From NCBI RefSeq assembly GCF_029024305.1, contig NZ_CP118974.1:620001-684000 (forward strand): a DNA stretch of 64,000 nt. The letters are read 5' to 3'. Numbering within the stretch: the stretch's first letter is position 1; each line of letters starts with the position of its first letter. A model generated the notes under the pieces. The model did no database searches. It was not told the origin of the DNA and saw only the letters and a list, made by a program, of their open reading frames with translations. The stretch comes from Mammaliicoccus vitulinus. Its GTDB lineage: Bacteria; Bacillota; Bacilli; Staphylococcales; Staphylococcaceae. Made by a program: the position numbers and the translations under genes. Shown here piece after piece: positions 48,989-57,899 of the stretch.

Positions 48989-49351
48989 ATGACAACTCAA
49001 TCTTATTCAGAAGCAATTACAACATGTTCCGAATTTTTCGACTACCAAAATAAAATTGATAACATCTTTTTAGTTATTGAACAAAATTATGGTCTAAAGA
49101 AGCATGAATTCTTCTTTTTAATGAAGTTAAACGAAGTGGGAGAAGTTCATCTAAAAGATGCTATAGAAAAGGGTTATATTAAACAGAACAAATCTGCTCG
49201 CGCAATTAAAAGATTATTTGAGAAGAAATACATATTAAAAAATAGATTGAAATCTGACGAAAGAGCAGTCATATTACGTTTCAATGATGACTACAAAGAA
49301 GAGTTTAATAAAATCATGCAAGAAGTATTATTTATGCTTAAAGATCAATAA
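48989..49351 (+). CDS. SarA-family winged-helix regulator
   Basis: 120 residues, all helical with a wing. The LKKHEFFFLMKLNE helix, KQNKSARAIKRLFEKKYI recognition-helix region and KSDERAVILRF wing strand follow the SarA/SarR pattern, in which an acidic-arginine DER precedes the beta strand. This family is confined to staphylococci and close relatives and controls virulence, autolysis and exoprotein genes. Which Sar paralogue it is cannot be decided. CAGGAGG lies upstream. Confidence 0.78.
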   Translation: MTTQSYSEAITTCSEFFDYQNKIDNIFLVIEQNYGLKKHEFFFLMKLNEVGEVHLKDAIEKGYIKQNKSARAIKRLFEKKYILKNRLKSDERAVILRFNDDYKEEFNKIMQEVLFMLKDQ

Positions 49352-49364
49352 AAATGGATGTACT

Positions 49365-49400
49365 TACATGGACCTATAATTTTATTGTAGGTCCATGTAA
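49365..49400 (+). terminator. Hairpin after the SarA-family gene
   Basis: TTACATGGACCTA pairs with TAGGTCCATGTAA (13 bp) around an AT-rich loop. There is no T-run, so termination is likely but not certain. Confidence 0.55.
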
Positions 49401-49444
49401 ATATAGTGTTGTATAAACAGTCATAAAATATTAAAATATAAAAA

Positions 49445-49458
49445 TGTAAGCGCTTTAA
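49445..49458 (+). promoter_or_regulatory. Candidate cre (CcpA) site before nhaC
   Basis: TGTAAGCGCTTTAA matches TGWAANCGNTNWCA with one mismatch and has the palindromic AAGCGCTT core. It lies 20 bases before the coding start, where binding would block transcription. Confidence 0.55.
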
Positions 49459-49477
49459 TTTACGAGGAGGTTTCTCT

Positions 49478-50899
49478 ATGGAAAATGAATCAACATCGAA
49501 GAAAAGCATAAGTTTCATTTGGGCTGTTGTGCCTTTTGCATTCATGATTATGAGTATGCTGTTCACAGTAGTTGTATTAGAACAAGCACCTCATATTCCG
49601 CTTATGATAGGTACAGCAATTGCGGCGATAGTAGCATACTATCACGGCTATAGTTGGAAAGAAATCGAAGAAATGATGTATAAAGGTATAAGGTTAGCAT
49701 TACCAGCGATAGTTATCATTATATTAGTTGGATTAATTATCGGTTCTTGGATTGGAGGCGGTGTTGTAGCCACAATGATATATTATGGTTTGCAACTTAT
49801 AACACCTTCTTTATTCTTAGTTACGATAGCAGTTATATGTGCAATTGTTTCACTAGCAATCGGAAGCAGTTGGTCAACTATGGCTACAGTAGGCGTTGCA
49901 GGAATGGGTATCGGTTTAAGTATGGATATACCGGCTGGCATGATAGCTGGTGCAATCATTTCAGGCTCTTACTTTGGAGATAAAATGAGCCCATTATCAG
50001 ATACAACAAACTTAGCAGCCGGTTTAACAGGTACAGATCTATTTGATCACATAAAACATATGTTTTATACGACGGTACCTGCTGTGATCATTTCGTTAAT
50101 CGTGTTCTTTATACTAGGACAACAATTTTCAGTAGCTAATATGGATCAAGAAAAGATTGATGGCATTAACGCTGAAATGTTAGATAAATTTACAATTTCA
50201 CCGTGGCTCATATTAGTACCAGTCGTCGTTATTATTTTAGTAGCATTAAAAGTTCCAGCGATTCCTGCACTTGTAGTAGGTATTGTATTAGGGTTCTTAT
50301 CACAAATATTTATTCAAGGTGGAAGCCTTCATGATAGCGTTCAAACATTACAAACTGGATATGTGCTGGATTCTAAGAATGATTTAGTTAAAGAATTGTT
50401 CAATAGAGGTGGATTAGAATCGATGTTCTATACGATATCGATGACAATTGTCGCGATGACTTTTGGCGGAATTCTTGAATATTCGGGTATGTTGAAAGCT
50501 ATTATTACGCAAATATTAAAAATAGCTAAAGGAACTGGCGGTCTTATCGCTTCAGTTATCGTTTCATGTATAGGTACAAACGCTTCATGTTCAGAACAAT
50601 ACATATCAATCGTCGTACCATCAAGAATGTATATCAATACATTTTTAGAAAGACGATTGCATCCTAAAAATTTATCACGTGCTCTAGAAGACGGTGGTAC
50701 TGTAACGTCAGTATTTTTCTTATGGAACACTTGTGGGGTATTTATCGCGCAAACATTGAATGTAAATGTATTGGATTATGGTCTTTATGCCGTGTTCAAT
50801 TATACAGTTCCAATTATTTCAGTTATATTTGGATATTTAGGATTTAAGATTATTACAATTAACGAAGAAGAATATAAAGAATTTAGTAAAGCATCATAA
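49478..50899 (+). CDS. nhaC: Na+/H+ antiporter, NhaC family
   Basis: 473 residues, about twelve helices. The AIGSSWSTMATVGVAGMGIG stretch near residue 126, SGSYFGDKMSPLSDTTNLAA near residue 163 and CIGTNASCSEQYISIVVPSR near residue 361 are NhaC-family landmarks. It exchanges sodium, or malate/lactate in some members, for protons. GAGGAGG precedes the ATG; a cre-like site lies just upstream. Confidence 0.9.
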   Translation: MENESTSKKSISFIWAVVPFAFMIMSMLFTVVVLEQAPHIPLMIGTAIAAIVAYYHGYSWKEIEEMMYKGIRLALPAIVIIILVGLIIGSWIGGGVVATMIYYGLQLITPSLFLVTIAVICAIVSLAIGSSWSTMATVGVAGMGIGLSMDIPAGMIAGAIISGSYFGDKMSPLSDTTNLAAGLTGTDLFDHIKHMFYTTVPAVIISLIVFFILGQQFSVANMDQEKIDGINAEMLDKFTISPWLILVPVVVIILVALKVPAIPALVVGIVLGFLSQIFIQGGSLHDSVQTLQTGYVLDSKNDLVKELFNRGGLESMFYTISMTIVAMTFGGILEYSGMLKAIITQILKIAKGTGGLIASVIVSCIGTNASCSEQYISIVVPSRMYINTFLERRLHPKNLSRALEDGGTVTSVFFLWNTCGVFIAQTLNVNVLDYGLYAVFNYTVPIISVIFGYLGFKIITINEEEYKEFSKAS

Positions 50900-50902
50900 A
50901 AT

Positions 50903-50936
50903 AAAACCGAGACGAAAATATCGTCTCGGTTTTATT
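50903..50936 (+). terminator. Terminator after nhaC
   Basis: Perfect stem AAAACCGAGACGA / TCGTCTCGGTTTT followed by ATTT. Confidence 0.9.
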
Positions 50937-50987
50937 TGGATTTAAGACGTGTTACGTTAAAGAAAATAGATATTAGGAGTGATACAG

Positions 50988-51374
50988 ATGGCTATTGTTT
51001 ACTATGATGGAGATTGTGGCTATTGTAATAGAGCAGTTATGTGGGTAATTGATCATAAAATTTCTACTAGATTTCAATTTGCTCAACTTGAAGGTGCATA
51101 CGGAAAAAATCTAACAGCTGTTAGACCAGATTTGAAAAATGTCGATACGATTGTAGTTGTTGATGGGGATGATGTTTATATCAAATCGGATGCTATTGTA
51201 CATTTACTGCGAAATATAAAAAATTATCAATTACTAGGTTGGATTTTAAAATGCATTCCGAAATGTATTCGAAACTTTGGATACGATTTATTTGCTCAAA
51301 TCCGACATAAACTACAGTTTAAAAATGAATGTAAGTTACCAACTGCTGAAGAAAGAAAATATTTTTTAGATTAA
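50988..51374 (+). CDS. DCC-family thiol-disulfide oxidoreductase-like protein (DUF393)
   Basis: 128 residues with the family motif YDGDCGYC (about 6-13), a thioredoxin-like CxxC. Members are predicted thiol-disulfide oxidoreductases; substrates are unknown. The ATG at 50988 is chosen with TTAGGAGTG upstream; an in-frame GTG at 50979 overlaps that site. Confidence 0.85.
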   Translation: MAIVYYDGDCGYCNRAVMWVIDHKISTRFQFAQLEGAYGKNLTAVRPDLKNVDTIVVVDGDDVYIKSDAIVHLLRNIKNYQLLGWILKCIPKCIRNFGYDLFAQIRHKLQFKNECKLPTAEERKYFLD

Positions 51375-51376
51375 TA

Positions 51377-51423
51377 TTGCATAAATAAAGATAGCGTGAT
51401 ATTCTTTTATGTAAACGGTTACA
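51377..51423 (+). promoter_or_regulatory. rbs promoter with a perfect cre / LacI-type operator
   Basis: TTGCAT (51377-51382), 17 bases, TATTCT (51400-51405). TGTAAACGGTTACA (51410-51423) is a full match to the cre consensus TGWAANCGNTNWCA and lies at the expected transcription start. It could be bound by CcpA, by RbsR, or by both, since the two belong to the same family. Confidence 0.75.
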
Positions 51424-51440
51424 CAAAAGGAAGTTGAATG

Positions 51441-52406
51441 ATGGCAACAATTAAACAAGTCGCTCAATATGCAGGAGTATCTGTTGCAACTGTGTCTAGA
51501 GCCTTAAATAAGAGTGGTTATGTTAAAAAGGAAACACAAGATAAAATCGACAAAGCAATTCAAGATTTAAATTATAGTCCTAATGAAACAGCAAGAACTT
51601 TATATAAACGTAAGTCTAAAATGATTGGTCTATTACTTCCTGATATTAGTAATCCTTTTTTTACAGTCGTTGCAAGAGGTGTTGAAGATGAAGCAATGGA
51701 ACAAGGCTATCATATTATTTTAGGTAATGGAGATAACAATGATGAAAAAGAACTTGCTTATTTAAATACGTTTAATGTTCATAATTGTAGTGGAATTATA
51801 GCGTCTCAATTATCGAGTAAAGAAACATTTGATTCATTTAAATCATATAATATGCCTTTCGTATTATTAGACCGTGTGTACGAAAATCATGAATTTGTTG
51901 AAACGAATCACTTTAAAGGTGGTCAACTTCAGGCTCAAGCGATGATTAAAGGTCATGCAAAGTCAGTTCTCATTTTAGAACAGAATTTAAATTATAAATC
52001 ATTTAGAGAAAGGTTTCATGGTGCTAAGACAACATTAGATCAAGCACATGTGCATTACATATCAGCCAACGAACTAGAACTATCTGACGATGATTTAATC
52101 AACATGATTATAGAACATCATATCGATAGTATTATTTGTAGTAATGATGTTGGGGCTTTTAAAGTGATGAGTATACTTTATAACTATAACTACAACGTAC
52201 CCAATGATATTCAAGTTGTTGGTTATGACGATATACCTTTATCAAGTACATATTCGCCAAGTTTAACGACGATACATCAACCGGCATATTTAATTGGGAA
52301 AAAAGCATGTCAGCAATTGATTAAACAATTAGAAGGTGTGAAAAGAGATCACCATCAAATATTAGATGTAACTTTAATAGAAAGACAATCAACGAGGAGA
52401 GGTTAA
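51441..52406 (+). CDS. rbsR: Ribose operon repressor, LacI family
   Basis: 321 residues. The N-terminal helix-turn-helix (ATIKQVAQYAGVSVATVSRALN) is followed by a periplasmic-binding-like sugar domain (MIGLLLPDISNPFF; SIICSNDVGAFKVM). The ATG at 51441 matches the family start; an ATG one codon earlier is possible. First gene of rbsRKDACB, probably autoregulated by the operator at 51410. Confidence 0.92.
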   Translation: MATIKQVAQYAGVSVATVSRALNKSGYVKKETQDKIDKAIQDLNYSPNETARTLYKRKSKMIGLLLPDISNPFFTVVARGVEDEAMEQGYHIILGNGDNNDEKELAYLNTFNVHNCSGIIASQLSSKETFDSFKSYNMPFVLLDRVYENHEFVETNHFKGGQLQAQAMIKGHAKSVLILEQNLNYKSFRERFHGAKTTLDQAHVHYISANELELSDDDLINMIIEHHIDSIICSNDVGAFKVMSILYNYNYNVPNDIQVVGYDDIPLSSTYSPSLTTIHQPAYLIGKKACQQLIKQLEGVKRDHHQILDVTLIERQSTRRG

Positions 52407-52407
52407 T

Positions 52408-53289
52408 ATGAAGAATATTATAGTAATCGGTAGTATGTCTATAGATTTAGTAGTCTCTGCATCTAAGAGACCTGGTAAAGGAGAAACGGTTTTAGGAGAT
52501 GACTTCTTCACGACACCTGGTGGTAAAGGTGCTAACCAAGCAGTGGCTGCAGCTAGACTAGGAGAACAAGTACATATGGTTGGCAGAATTGGTGAAGATG
52601 ATTTCGGCAAAGAAATATATGAAAATTTGAAGAATAACAATGTAATTGTGAGTGGTGTGGAACCCGTTACACATTCACCTTCTGGAACTGCTCATATCAC
52701 TTTATCAGAACAAGACAACAGCATCATTGTCGTTCCTTCAGCTAATAATGAAGTTACGCCAACATTTGTACAGAAACATTTAGAATCTTTATCTGAAGGA
52801 GATATCGTGTTGTTACAACAAGAAATTCCAAGTGAGACGGTTGAATTTGTAATAGACTATTGTTCGAAAAATGGTTTAGTGTCAATTTTAAATCCAGCTC
52901 CTTACAGAGAAATTAGTGATTCTATCATTGGAAAAGTAGACTATTTAACGCCGAATGAAACAGAAAGTGATGCTATGTTTAAAGGTGATTTAGATGATGC
53001 ACTTTCAGCTTATCCTATGAAATTAATCGTCACGTTAGGGGAAAAAGGTGCAGTTTATCATAATGGTCATGAAAAAGTGCAAGTAGATGGATTCATACGT
53101 GATGTTAAAGACACAACAGGTGCAGGAGATACATTTAATGGTGCATTTGCTGTCGCACTTCAAAAAGAATATAACTTAGAAAAAGCATTGGCTTTTGCTA
53201 ATCTAGCAGCAAGTCATTCAGTTACAGGAATGGGTGCACAAAGTGGCATGCCTACATTAGAAGATATTAAAGGAGAATGGGATGTATAA
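52408..53289 (+). CDS. rbsK: Ribokinase
   Basis: 293 residues, PfkB family, phosphorylating D-ribose to ribose-5-phosphate. Motifs are GGKGANQAVAAARLG (about 38-52) and the catalytic DTTGAGDTFNGAF anion-hole segment with its aspartate (about 233-245). It starts one base after rbsR and overlaps rbsD by eight bases. Confidence 0.96.
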   Translation: MKNIIVIGSMSIDLVVSASKRPGKGETVLGDDFFTTPGGKGANQAVAAARLGEQVHMVGRIGEDDFGKEIYENLKNNNVIVSGVEPVTHSPSGTAHITLSEQDNSIIVVPSANNEVTPTFVQKHLESLSEGDIVLLQQEIPSETVEFVIDYCSKNGLVSILNPAPYREISDSIIGKVDYLTPNETESDAMFKGDLDDALSAYPMKLIVTLGEKGAVYHNGHEKVQVDGFIRDVKDTTGAGDTFNGAFAVALQKEYNLEKALAFANLAASHSVTGMGAQSGMPTLEDIKGEWDV

Positions 53290-53671
53290 AACAGGCATAT
53301 TAAATAGCGACATATCAAAAGTATTAAGCGATCTTGGACATACAGATCGCATTGTGATAGCAGATTGTGGATTACCGATACCAAAAGGCGTGCGTAAAAT
53401 AGATTTGGCACTAACTTTTGGTGTACCAAGTTTTGAAAACGTTTTCGAAATTGTGTTAAAACATATGTCAGTCCAAAAAATGATTTTTGCTGAAGAAATT
53501 AAAACAGAAAATAAAGCACTCTTCGAAAAAGTGAGTCAAACAAAAGTAGAGCAGCAATTTGTATCACATGAAACTTTTAAAGTATTAACTCAAGATACTG
53601 TAGCCATCATTAGAACAGGGGAAGCAACACCATTTGCAAATGTAATATTGGAAAGTGATGTTTTATTTTAA
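53282..53671 (+). CDS. rbsD: D-ribose pyranase
   Basis: 129 residues; interconverts the pyranose and furanose forms of ribose. The N-terminal LNSDISKVLSDLGHTDRIVIADCGLPIP stretch holds the family's catalytic histidine (H20) and aspartate. GGAGAATGGG in the rbsK end acts as ribosome site. Confidence 0.96.
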   Translation: MYKTGILNSDISKVLSDLGHTDRIVIADCGLPIPKGVRKIDLALTFGVPSFENVFEIVLKHMSVQKMIFAEEIKTENKALFEKVSQTKVEQQFVSHETFKVLTQDTVAIIRTGEATPFANVILESDVLF

Positions 53672-53683
53672 AGGAGGGGTTCC

Positions 53684-55180
53684 ATGTTAGAAATGACTGG
53701 AATACATAAAGCGTTTGGCCAAAATAAAGTATTAACTGGCGTAGACTTTAATCTTAAAGAAACTTCAGTTCATGCACTTATGGGAGAAAACGGTGCAGGG
53801 AAATCAACATTAATGAAAATTCTTGTAGGTATTCACGCAAAAGACAAAGGGGAAATTAAGTTTCAAAATGAACAAGTAGAATATAAAGATGCACAGATGT
53901 CAGAAGACGCTGGTATTACGTTTATCCATCAAGAATTAAATATATGGCCTGAGTTAACAGTTCTAGAGAACTTATTTATAGGTAAAGAAGTGAGAAATAA
54001 ATTTGGTATTTTAAACGAGAAGAAAATGAAACAAGAAGCTTTAAAAGTATTTGAAAAGCTCAATTTCAACATCTCACTAAAAAAAGTAGCAGGTAGATGT
54101 TCCATTGGGGAACAACAAATGATTGAAATTGCTAAAGCATTAATGACTAATGCGAAAATAATTATAATGGATGAGCCTACAGCAGCTTTAACTGATAAAG
54201 AAATTACTCAGCTATTTAAACTGATTAGAACATTGCAAAGTCAAGGTGTTTCATTCGTTTATATTTCTCATAGAATGGCAGAAATATTTGAGATTTCAGA
54301 TGAAATAACTGTCATGAGAGATGGTAAAACTGTCTTATACAAAGAAACGAAAGAAACGAATTATGATGAAATTGTTAAATCAATGGTAGGTCGAGATTTA
54401 ACTGAACAGTTTCCTGAAAGAACTGTTACACCAGGTGAGACGGTTATGAAAGTAAATAGACTCAACAATGATGAACAAGGTATTAAAGATATTTCATTCT
54501 CATTGAGACAAGGTGAAATTCTTGGATTTAGTGGTTTGATGGGAGCAGGCAGAACCGAAATTATGCGAAGTTTGTTCGGAATAGATAAAGGTCATAAAGA
54601 TATTGAAATCAAGGGGCAAGCTGTTTCCATAAAAACGCCTGAAGATGCAATGAAGCATGGGTTAGGTTTAATTACTGAAAACAGGAAAGATGAAGGTTTA
54701 ATACTAGATTTCTCAATTGAACATAATATGGTGTTGCCATCACTTAAAAGTTTTTCTAATAAAGGATTTATAAAAGAGCAATCCACGCACTTATTTGCTG
54801 ATCAAATGAGTAAAAGATTAAATATTAAGACACACCGTAAGGCAATTGTTTCTTCGCTATCAGGTGGTAATCAGCAAAAAGTTGTATTAGCAAAATGGAT
54901 TGGTACTGGCGCTCAAATATTAATTTTAGATGAACCAACGAGAGGTATAGATGTTGGAGCAAAAAGGGAAATTTATCAATTGATGAATGAATTAACAGAA
55001 CGTGGTGTTTCAATTATTATGATATCTTCAGAACTTCCTGAAGTAATCGGTATGAGTGATCGCGTGATTGTTGTTCAAGAAGGTAGCATTAAAGGTGAAG
55101 TTGAAAGCGATTATATTACAGAAGAAAATATTATGACGTTAGCTACAGGAGGGGAATTACATGCAACAAATCGCAGCTAA
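53684..55180 (+). CDS. rbsA: Ribose import ATP-binding protein RbsA
   Basis: 498 residues with two ABC cassettes. The first has Walker A GENGAGKST (about 34-42) and Walker B IIIMDEPTAAL. The second has an atypical Walker A (GLMGAGRTE) but an intact LSGGNQQKVVLAKW signature and ILILDEPTRGIDVGAK, the usual sugar-ABC pattern. It overlaps rbsC by 20 bases. Confidence 0.95.
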   Translation: MLEMTGIHKAFGQNKVLTGVDFNLKETSVHALMGENGAGKSTLMKILVGIHAKDKGEIKFQNEQVEYKDAQMSEDAGITFIHQELNIWPELTVLENLFIGKEVRNKFGILNEKKMKQEALKVFEKLNFNISLKKVAGRCSIGEQQMIEIAKALMTNAKIIIMDEPTAALTDKEITQLFKLIRTLQSQGVSFVYISHRMAEIFEISDEITVMRDGKTVLYKETKETNYDEIVKSMVGRDLTEQFPERTVTPGETVMKVNRLNNDEQGIKDISFSLRQGEILGFSGLMGAGRTEIMRSLFGIDKGHKDIEIKGQAVSIKTPEDAMKHGLGLITENRKDEGLILDFSIEHNMVLPSLKSFSNKGFIKEQSTHLFADQMSKRLNIKTHRKAIVSSLSGGNQQKVVLAKWIGTGAQILILDEPTRGIDVGAKREIYQLMNELTERGVSIIMISSELPEVIGMSDRVIVVQEGSIKGEVESDYITEENIMTLATGGELHATNRS

Positions 55181-56099
55181 GACATCATTTGTCGAAAAAA
55201 TCATTCCATTTATAGGACTTATTTTATTAGTGGTAGTAATTAGTATTATGAATTCAGCGTTTCTAGATTTATCCAACTTATTGAACTTATTAAGACAAGT
55301 GTCTATCAATGGGTTAATAGCATTTGGTATGACATTTGTTATTTTAACAGGGGGTATAGACTTATCTGTTGGTTCTATACTTGCGTTATCTAGTGCTTTT
55401 ACAGCAATTTTAATTACAAGCGGTTTAGATCCAATCGTTGCATTGATAGTAGGTGTGCTTGGAGGCTTCTTATTAGGTGTGTTTAATGGTGTGTTAGTCA
55501 CATTTGGTAGCATGGCACCATTTATTGCAACACTTGCTACGATGACGATATTTAGAGGTTTGACACTCGTCGTAACAGATGGAAATCCTATTACCAATTT
55601 AGGTGATAGTTATATGTTCCAATTATTTGGTAAAGGGTACTTCTTCGGTATTCCAGTACCAGCAGTCACAATGATTATCGTATTTATCGTATTAGCAATT
55701 ATTTTACAAAAGACAACATTCGGTAGACATACATATGCTATCGGTGGAAATGAAATTGCTTCAAAAATTTCTGGTATTAAAGTAAATAGAGTCAAAATTT
55801 TAATCTATGGTATTTCTGGTTTAATGTCAGCATTAGCAGGTGCGATTTTAACTTCTCGTTTAAATTCAGCACAACCAACAGCAGGTACATCATACGAATT
55901 AGATGCTATCGCTGCAGTTGTTCTAGGTGGAACTTCATTAACTGGTGGTAAAGGACGCATCGTCGGAACATTAATAGGGGTACTCATCATCGGTGTGCTT
56001 AATAATGGGTTGAATTTATTGGGCGTATCATCATTCTATCAACAAGTTGTAAAAGGTATTGTTATTTTAATAGCAGTCTTAATAGATAGAAAAAAATAA
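55161..56099 (+). CDS. rbsC: Ribose ABC transporter permease RbsC
   Basis: 312 residues, about nine membrane helices. ILTGGIDLSVGSILALSSAF (about 61-80) and the GTSLTGGKGRIVGTLIGVL coupling-helix region (about 256-274) identify the carbohydrate-uptake-2 family permease. The start lies inside rbsA; GCTACAGGAGGGG is the ribosome site. Confidence 0.95.
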   Translation: MQQIAAKTSFVEKIIPFIGLILLVVVISIMNSAFLDLSNLLNLLRQVSINGLIAFGMTFVILTGGIDLSVGSILALSSAFTAILITSGLDPIVALIVGVLGGFLLGVFNGVLVTFGSMAPFIATLATMTIFRGLTLVVTDGNPITNLGDSYMFQLFGKGYFFGIPVPAVTMIIVFIVLAIILQKTTFGRHTYAIGGNEIASKISGIKVNRVKILIYGISGLMSALAGAILTSRLNSAQPTAGTSYELDAIAAVVLGGTSLTGGKGRIVGTLIGVLIIGVLNNGLNLLGVSSFYQQVVKGIVILIAVLIDRKK

Positions 56100-56122
56100 T
56101 CAATTAAAGTGAGGAGAAACAA

Positions 56123-57037
56123 ATGAAGAAAATTTTAATCCTTTTAATGACAACCATGTTATTTTTAGCGGCATGTTCACTTGAGTCACCATTGAAAAAA
56201 GACAATGAAGGAAAAACGAATAAGAAAAAATCAGAAGTTACAATTGGAGTCAGTGTTTCTACATTAAATAATCCATTCTTCGTTTCAATTAAAGAAGGTA
56301 TTGAAAAAGAAGCAAAAAAACAAGGTATGAAAGTTAAAGTAGTAGATGCAAGAGACGATTCAGCTAAGCAGACTAATGATATAGAAGACTTAGTTCAACA
56401 ACAAGTGGATTATTTAGTCATCAATCCTACTGATTCAAGTGCAATTTCAAGTTCAGTACAATCAGCTAATAATGAAGGCATTCCAGTTATCACATTAGAC
56501 AGATCAGTTGATAAAGGTGACGTTGCAACATTTATCGCTTCAGATAATGTTGAAGGGGGTAAAATGGGCGGTCAGTTTATTCTAGATGAGCTGAGTAAAA
56601 ATGCTAAAGTAGCTGAATTAGAAGGTGTTCCTGGAGCTAGTGCAACTAGAGAACGTGGTAAAGGGTTCCATGAAGTTGCAGATAAATCGCTTGATGTAAT
56701 AGCTAAACAAAGTGCTAAATTTGATCGTGCAGAAGGTCTAAATGTTACTCAAAATATCTTACAAGCACATCCAGAAGTAGAAGCAATATTTTCACATAAT
56801 GATGAAATGGCGCTTGGTGCAATAGAAGCTATTGGAGATAAAGATATCATTGTTGTTGGATTTGATGGCAATGAAGATGCAATGAAATCTATTAAAGACG
56901 GTAAGTTGGATGCTACAGTCGCACAACAACCAGATAAAATGGGTAAAGCTTCCGTAGAGTCTATCATCAAGTTAATGGATGGAAAGAAACTCGATAAAGA
57001 GATAAAAATACCGCTTAAACTCGAGAAAGCTAAATAA
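56123..57037 (+). CDS. rbsB: Ribose-binding lipoprotein RbsB
   Basis: 304 residues with a lipoprotein signal: LFLAAC lipobox, lipidated cysteine at C18. A lysine-rich linker follows, then a periplasmic-binding domain (GVSVSTLNNPFFVSIKEG, then FSHNDEMALGAIEAI). Surface receptor for ribose feeding RbsC. GAGGAG precedes the ATG. Last gene of the operon. Confidence 0.95.
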   Translation: MKKILILLMTTMLFLAACSLESPLKKDNEGKTNKKKSEVTIGVSVSTLNNPFFVSIKEGIEKEAKKQGMKVKVVDARDDSAKQTNDIEDLVQQQVDYLVINPTDSSAISSSVQSANNEGIPVITLDRSVDKGDVATFIASDNVEGGKMGGQFILDELSKNAKVAELEGVPGASATRERGKGFHEVADKSLDVIAKQSAKFDRAEGLNVTQNILQAHPEVEAIFSHNDEMALGAIEAIGDKDIIVVGFDGNEDAMKSIKDGKLDATVAQQPDKMGKASVESIIKLMDGKKLDKEIKIPLKLEKAK

Positions 57038-57054
57038 ATGTTTATATATATAGA

Positions 57055-57096
57055 AAGAAGGTATAAGCCTAATGAGGACTTTACCTTCTTATTTAT
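57055..57096 (+). terminator. Weak terminator-like hairpin after rbsB
   Basis: AGAAGGTA (57056-57063) pairs with TACCTTCT (57082-57089), followed by TATTTAT. The stem is short and there is no clean T-run. Confidence 0.45.
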
Positions 57097-57105
57097 ATTC
57101 CAACC

Positions 57106-57171
57106 TTATTTATAATGATTATAAATAAGTACGCCTAAAACGTTGACAGATTAGAATGATTATAATATAAT
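57106..57171 (+). promoter_or_regulatory. dps promoter with two PerR/Fur-type boxes
   Basis: Perfect TTGACA (57143-57148), 17 bases, perfect TATAAT (57166-57171). TTAGAATGATTATAA (57151-57165) fills the spacer and matches the PerR box TTATAATNATTATAA with one mismatch. A perfect box, TTATAATGATTATAA (57110-57124), lies 40 bases upstream inside a 23-base palindrome. Confidence 0.8.
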
Positions 57172-57216
57172 AATTATTGTAATCAAGAAAAGAAAACTAC
57201 AGAGGAGTGTAAGTAA

Positions 57217-57660
57217 ATGACAAACAATAAAGAAGTAATTGAAGTATTAAACAAACAAGTAGCAGAGTGGACAGTATTATATACTAAATTACACAATTAT
57301 CATTGGTATGTAAAAGGACCAAACTTCTTCTCTCTACATGAAAAATTTGAAGAGTTATATAATGAAGCTAGCGTTTATATCGACGACTTAGCAGAACGTA
57401 TTTTAGCAATAGAAGGTAACCCAATTGCAACATTGAAAGAAGCTTTAGAATGGTCACAAATTGAAGAAGCAGAGAAAAACTTATCAGCTAATCAAATGGT
57501 TGAACAATTATCTAAAGACTTTACAACAGTCATTGCACAATTAGAAGAAGGTATTCAATTAGCAGAAAAACTGAACGATGATATGACTGGTGATATGCTA
57601 TTAGCGATGGTAACAAGTCTAGAGAAACATAACTGGATGTTGAAATCATTCTTAGGTTAA
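57217..57660 (+). CDS. dps: Dps-family ferritin-like DNA-protecting protein
   Basis: 147 residues, four-helix ferritin fold forming a 12-subunit iron store. Ferroxidase ligands are visible in LHNYHWYVKGPNFFSLHEKF (H29, H41) and IDDLAERI (D56/D57, E60). Equivalent to MrgA of Bacillus and staphylococci. The promoter carries PerR-type boxes, so induction by peroxide or low iron-bound PerR is expected. GAGGAGTG lies upstream of the ATG. Confidence 0.93.
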   Translation: MTNNKEVIEVLNKQVAEWTVLYTKLHNYHWYVKGPNFFSLHEKFEELYNEASVYIDDLAERILAIEGNPIATLKEALEWSQIEEAEKNLSANQMVEQLSKDFTTVIAQLEEGIQLAEKLNDDMTGDMLLAMVTSLEKHNWMLKSFLG

Positions 57661-57698
57661 TCAATTATCATTTACTGTGTATTATCTATATATGAATT

Positions 57699-57812
57699 AA
57701 AGATCTCTTTATTAGGTTGTAGCCTAATGAAGAGATTTTTTTATTTTGGAATATTACGATTTTGAAAGTGCGTGCTTGCCTAGTGTAGTCGTGCGCGTCT
57801 ACTATTCTCCTT
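57699..57812. repeat. Composite intergenic repeat, copy 6 (type I hairpin + reversed palindrome arm)
   Basis: Type I hairpin AGATCTCTTTATTAGG/CCTAATGAAGAGATT with a T-run (57701-57742), which also terminates dps. It is followed by TTACGATTTTGAAAGTGCGTGCTTGCCTAG (57754-57783), the inverse of the CTAGGCAAGCATGCAC...AAAATCGTAA arm, and CTACTATTCTCC, the end of a shortened palindrome B. Confidence 0.75.
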
Positions 57813-57899
57813 GTTGAAACCGTATTCACATGAAGTGAAAATTACATAAAACAGTGCTATCATAAACACAATTACATTTAGATATTTAGGGGGGATAAC

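Noticed and set aside
53684-55180. Atypical Walker A in the second cassette of RbsA as a defect
   Set aside because: A degenerate second P-loop (GLMGAGRTE) is normal for sugar ABC ATPases of this class.
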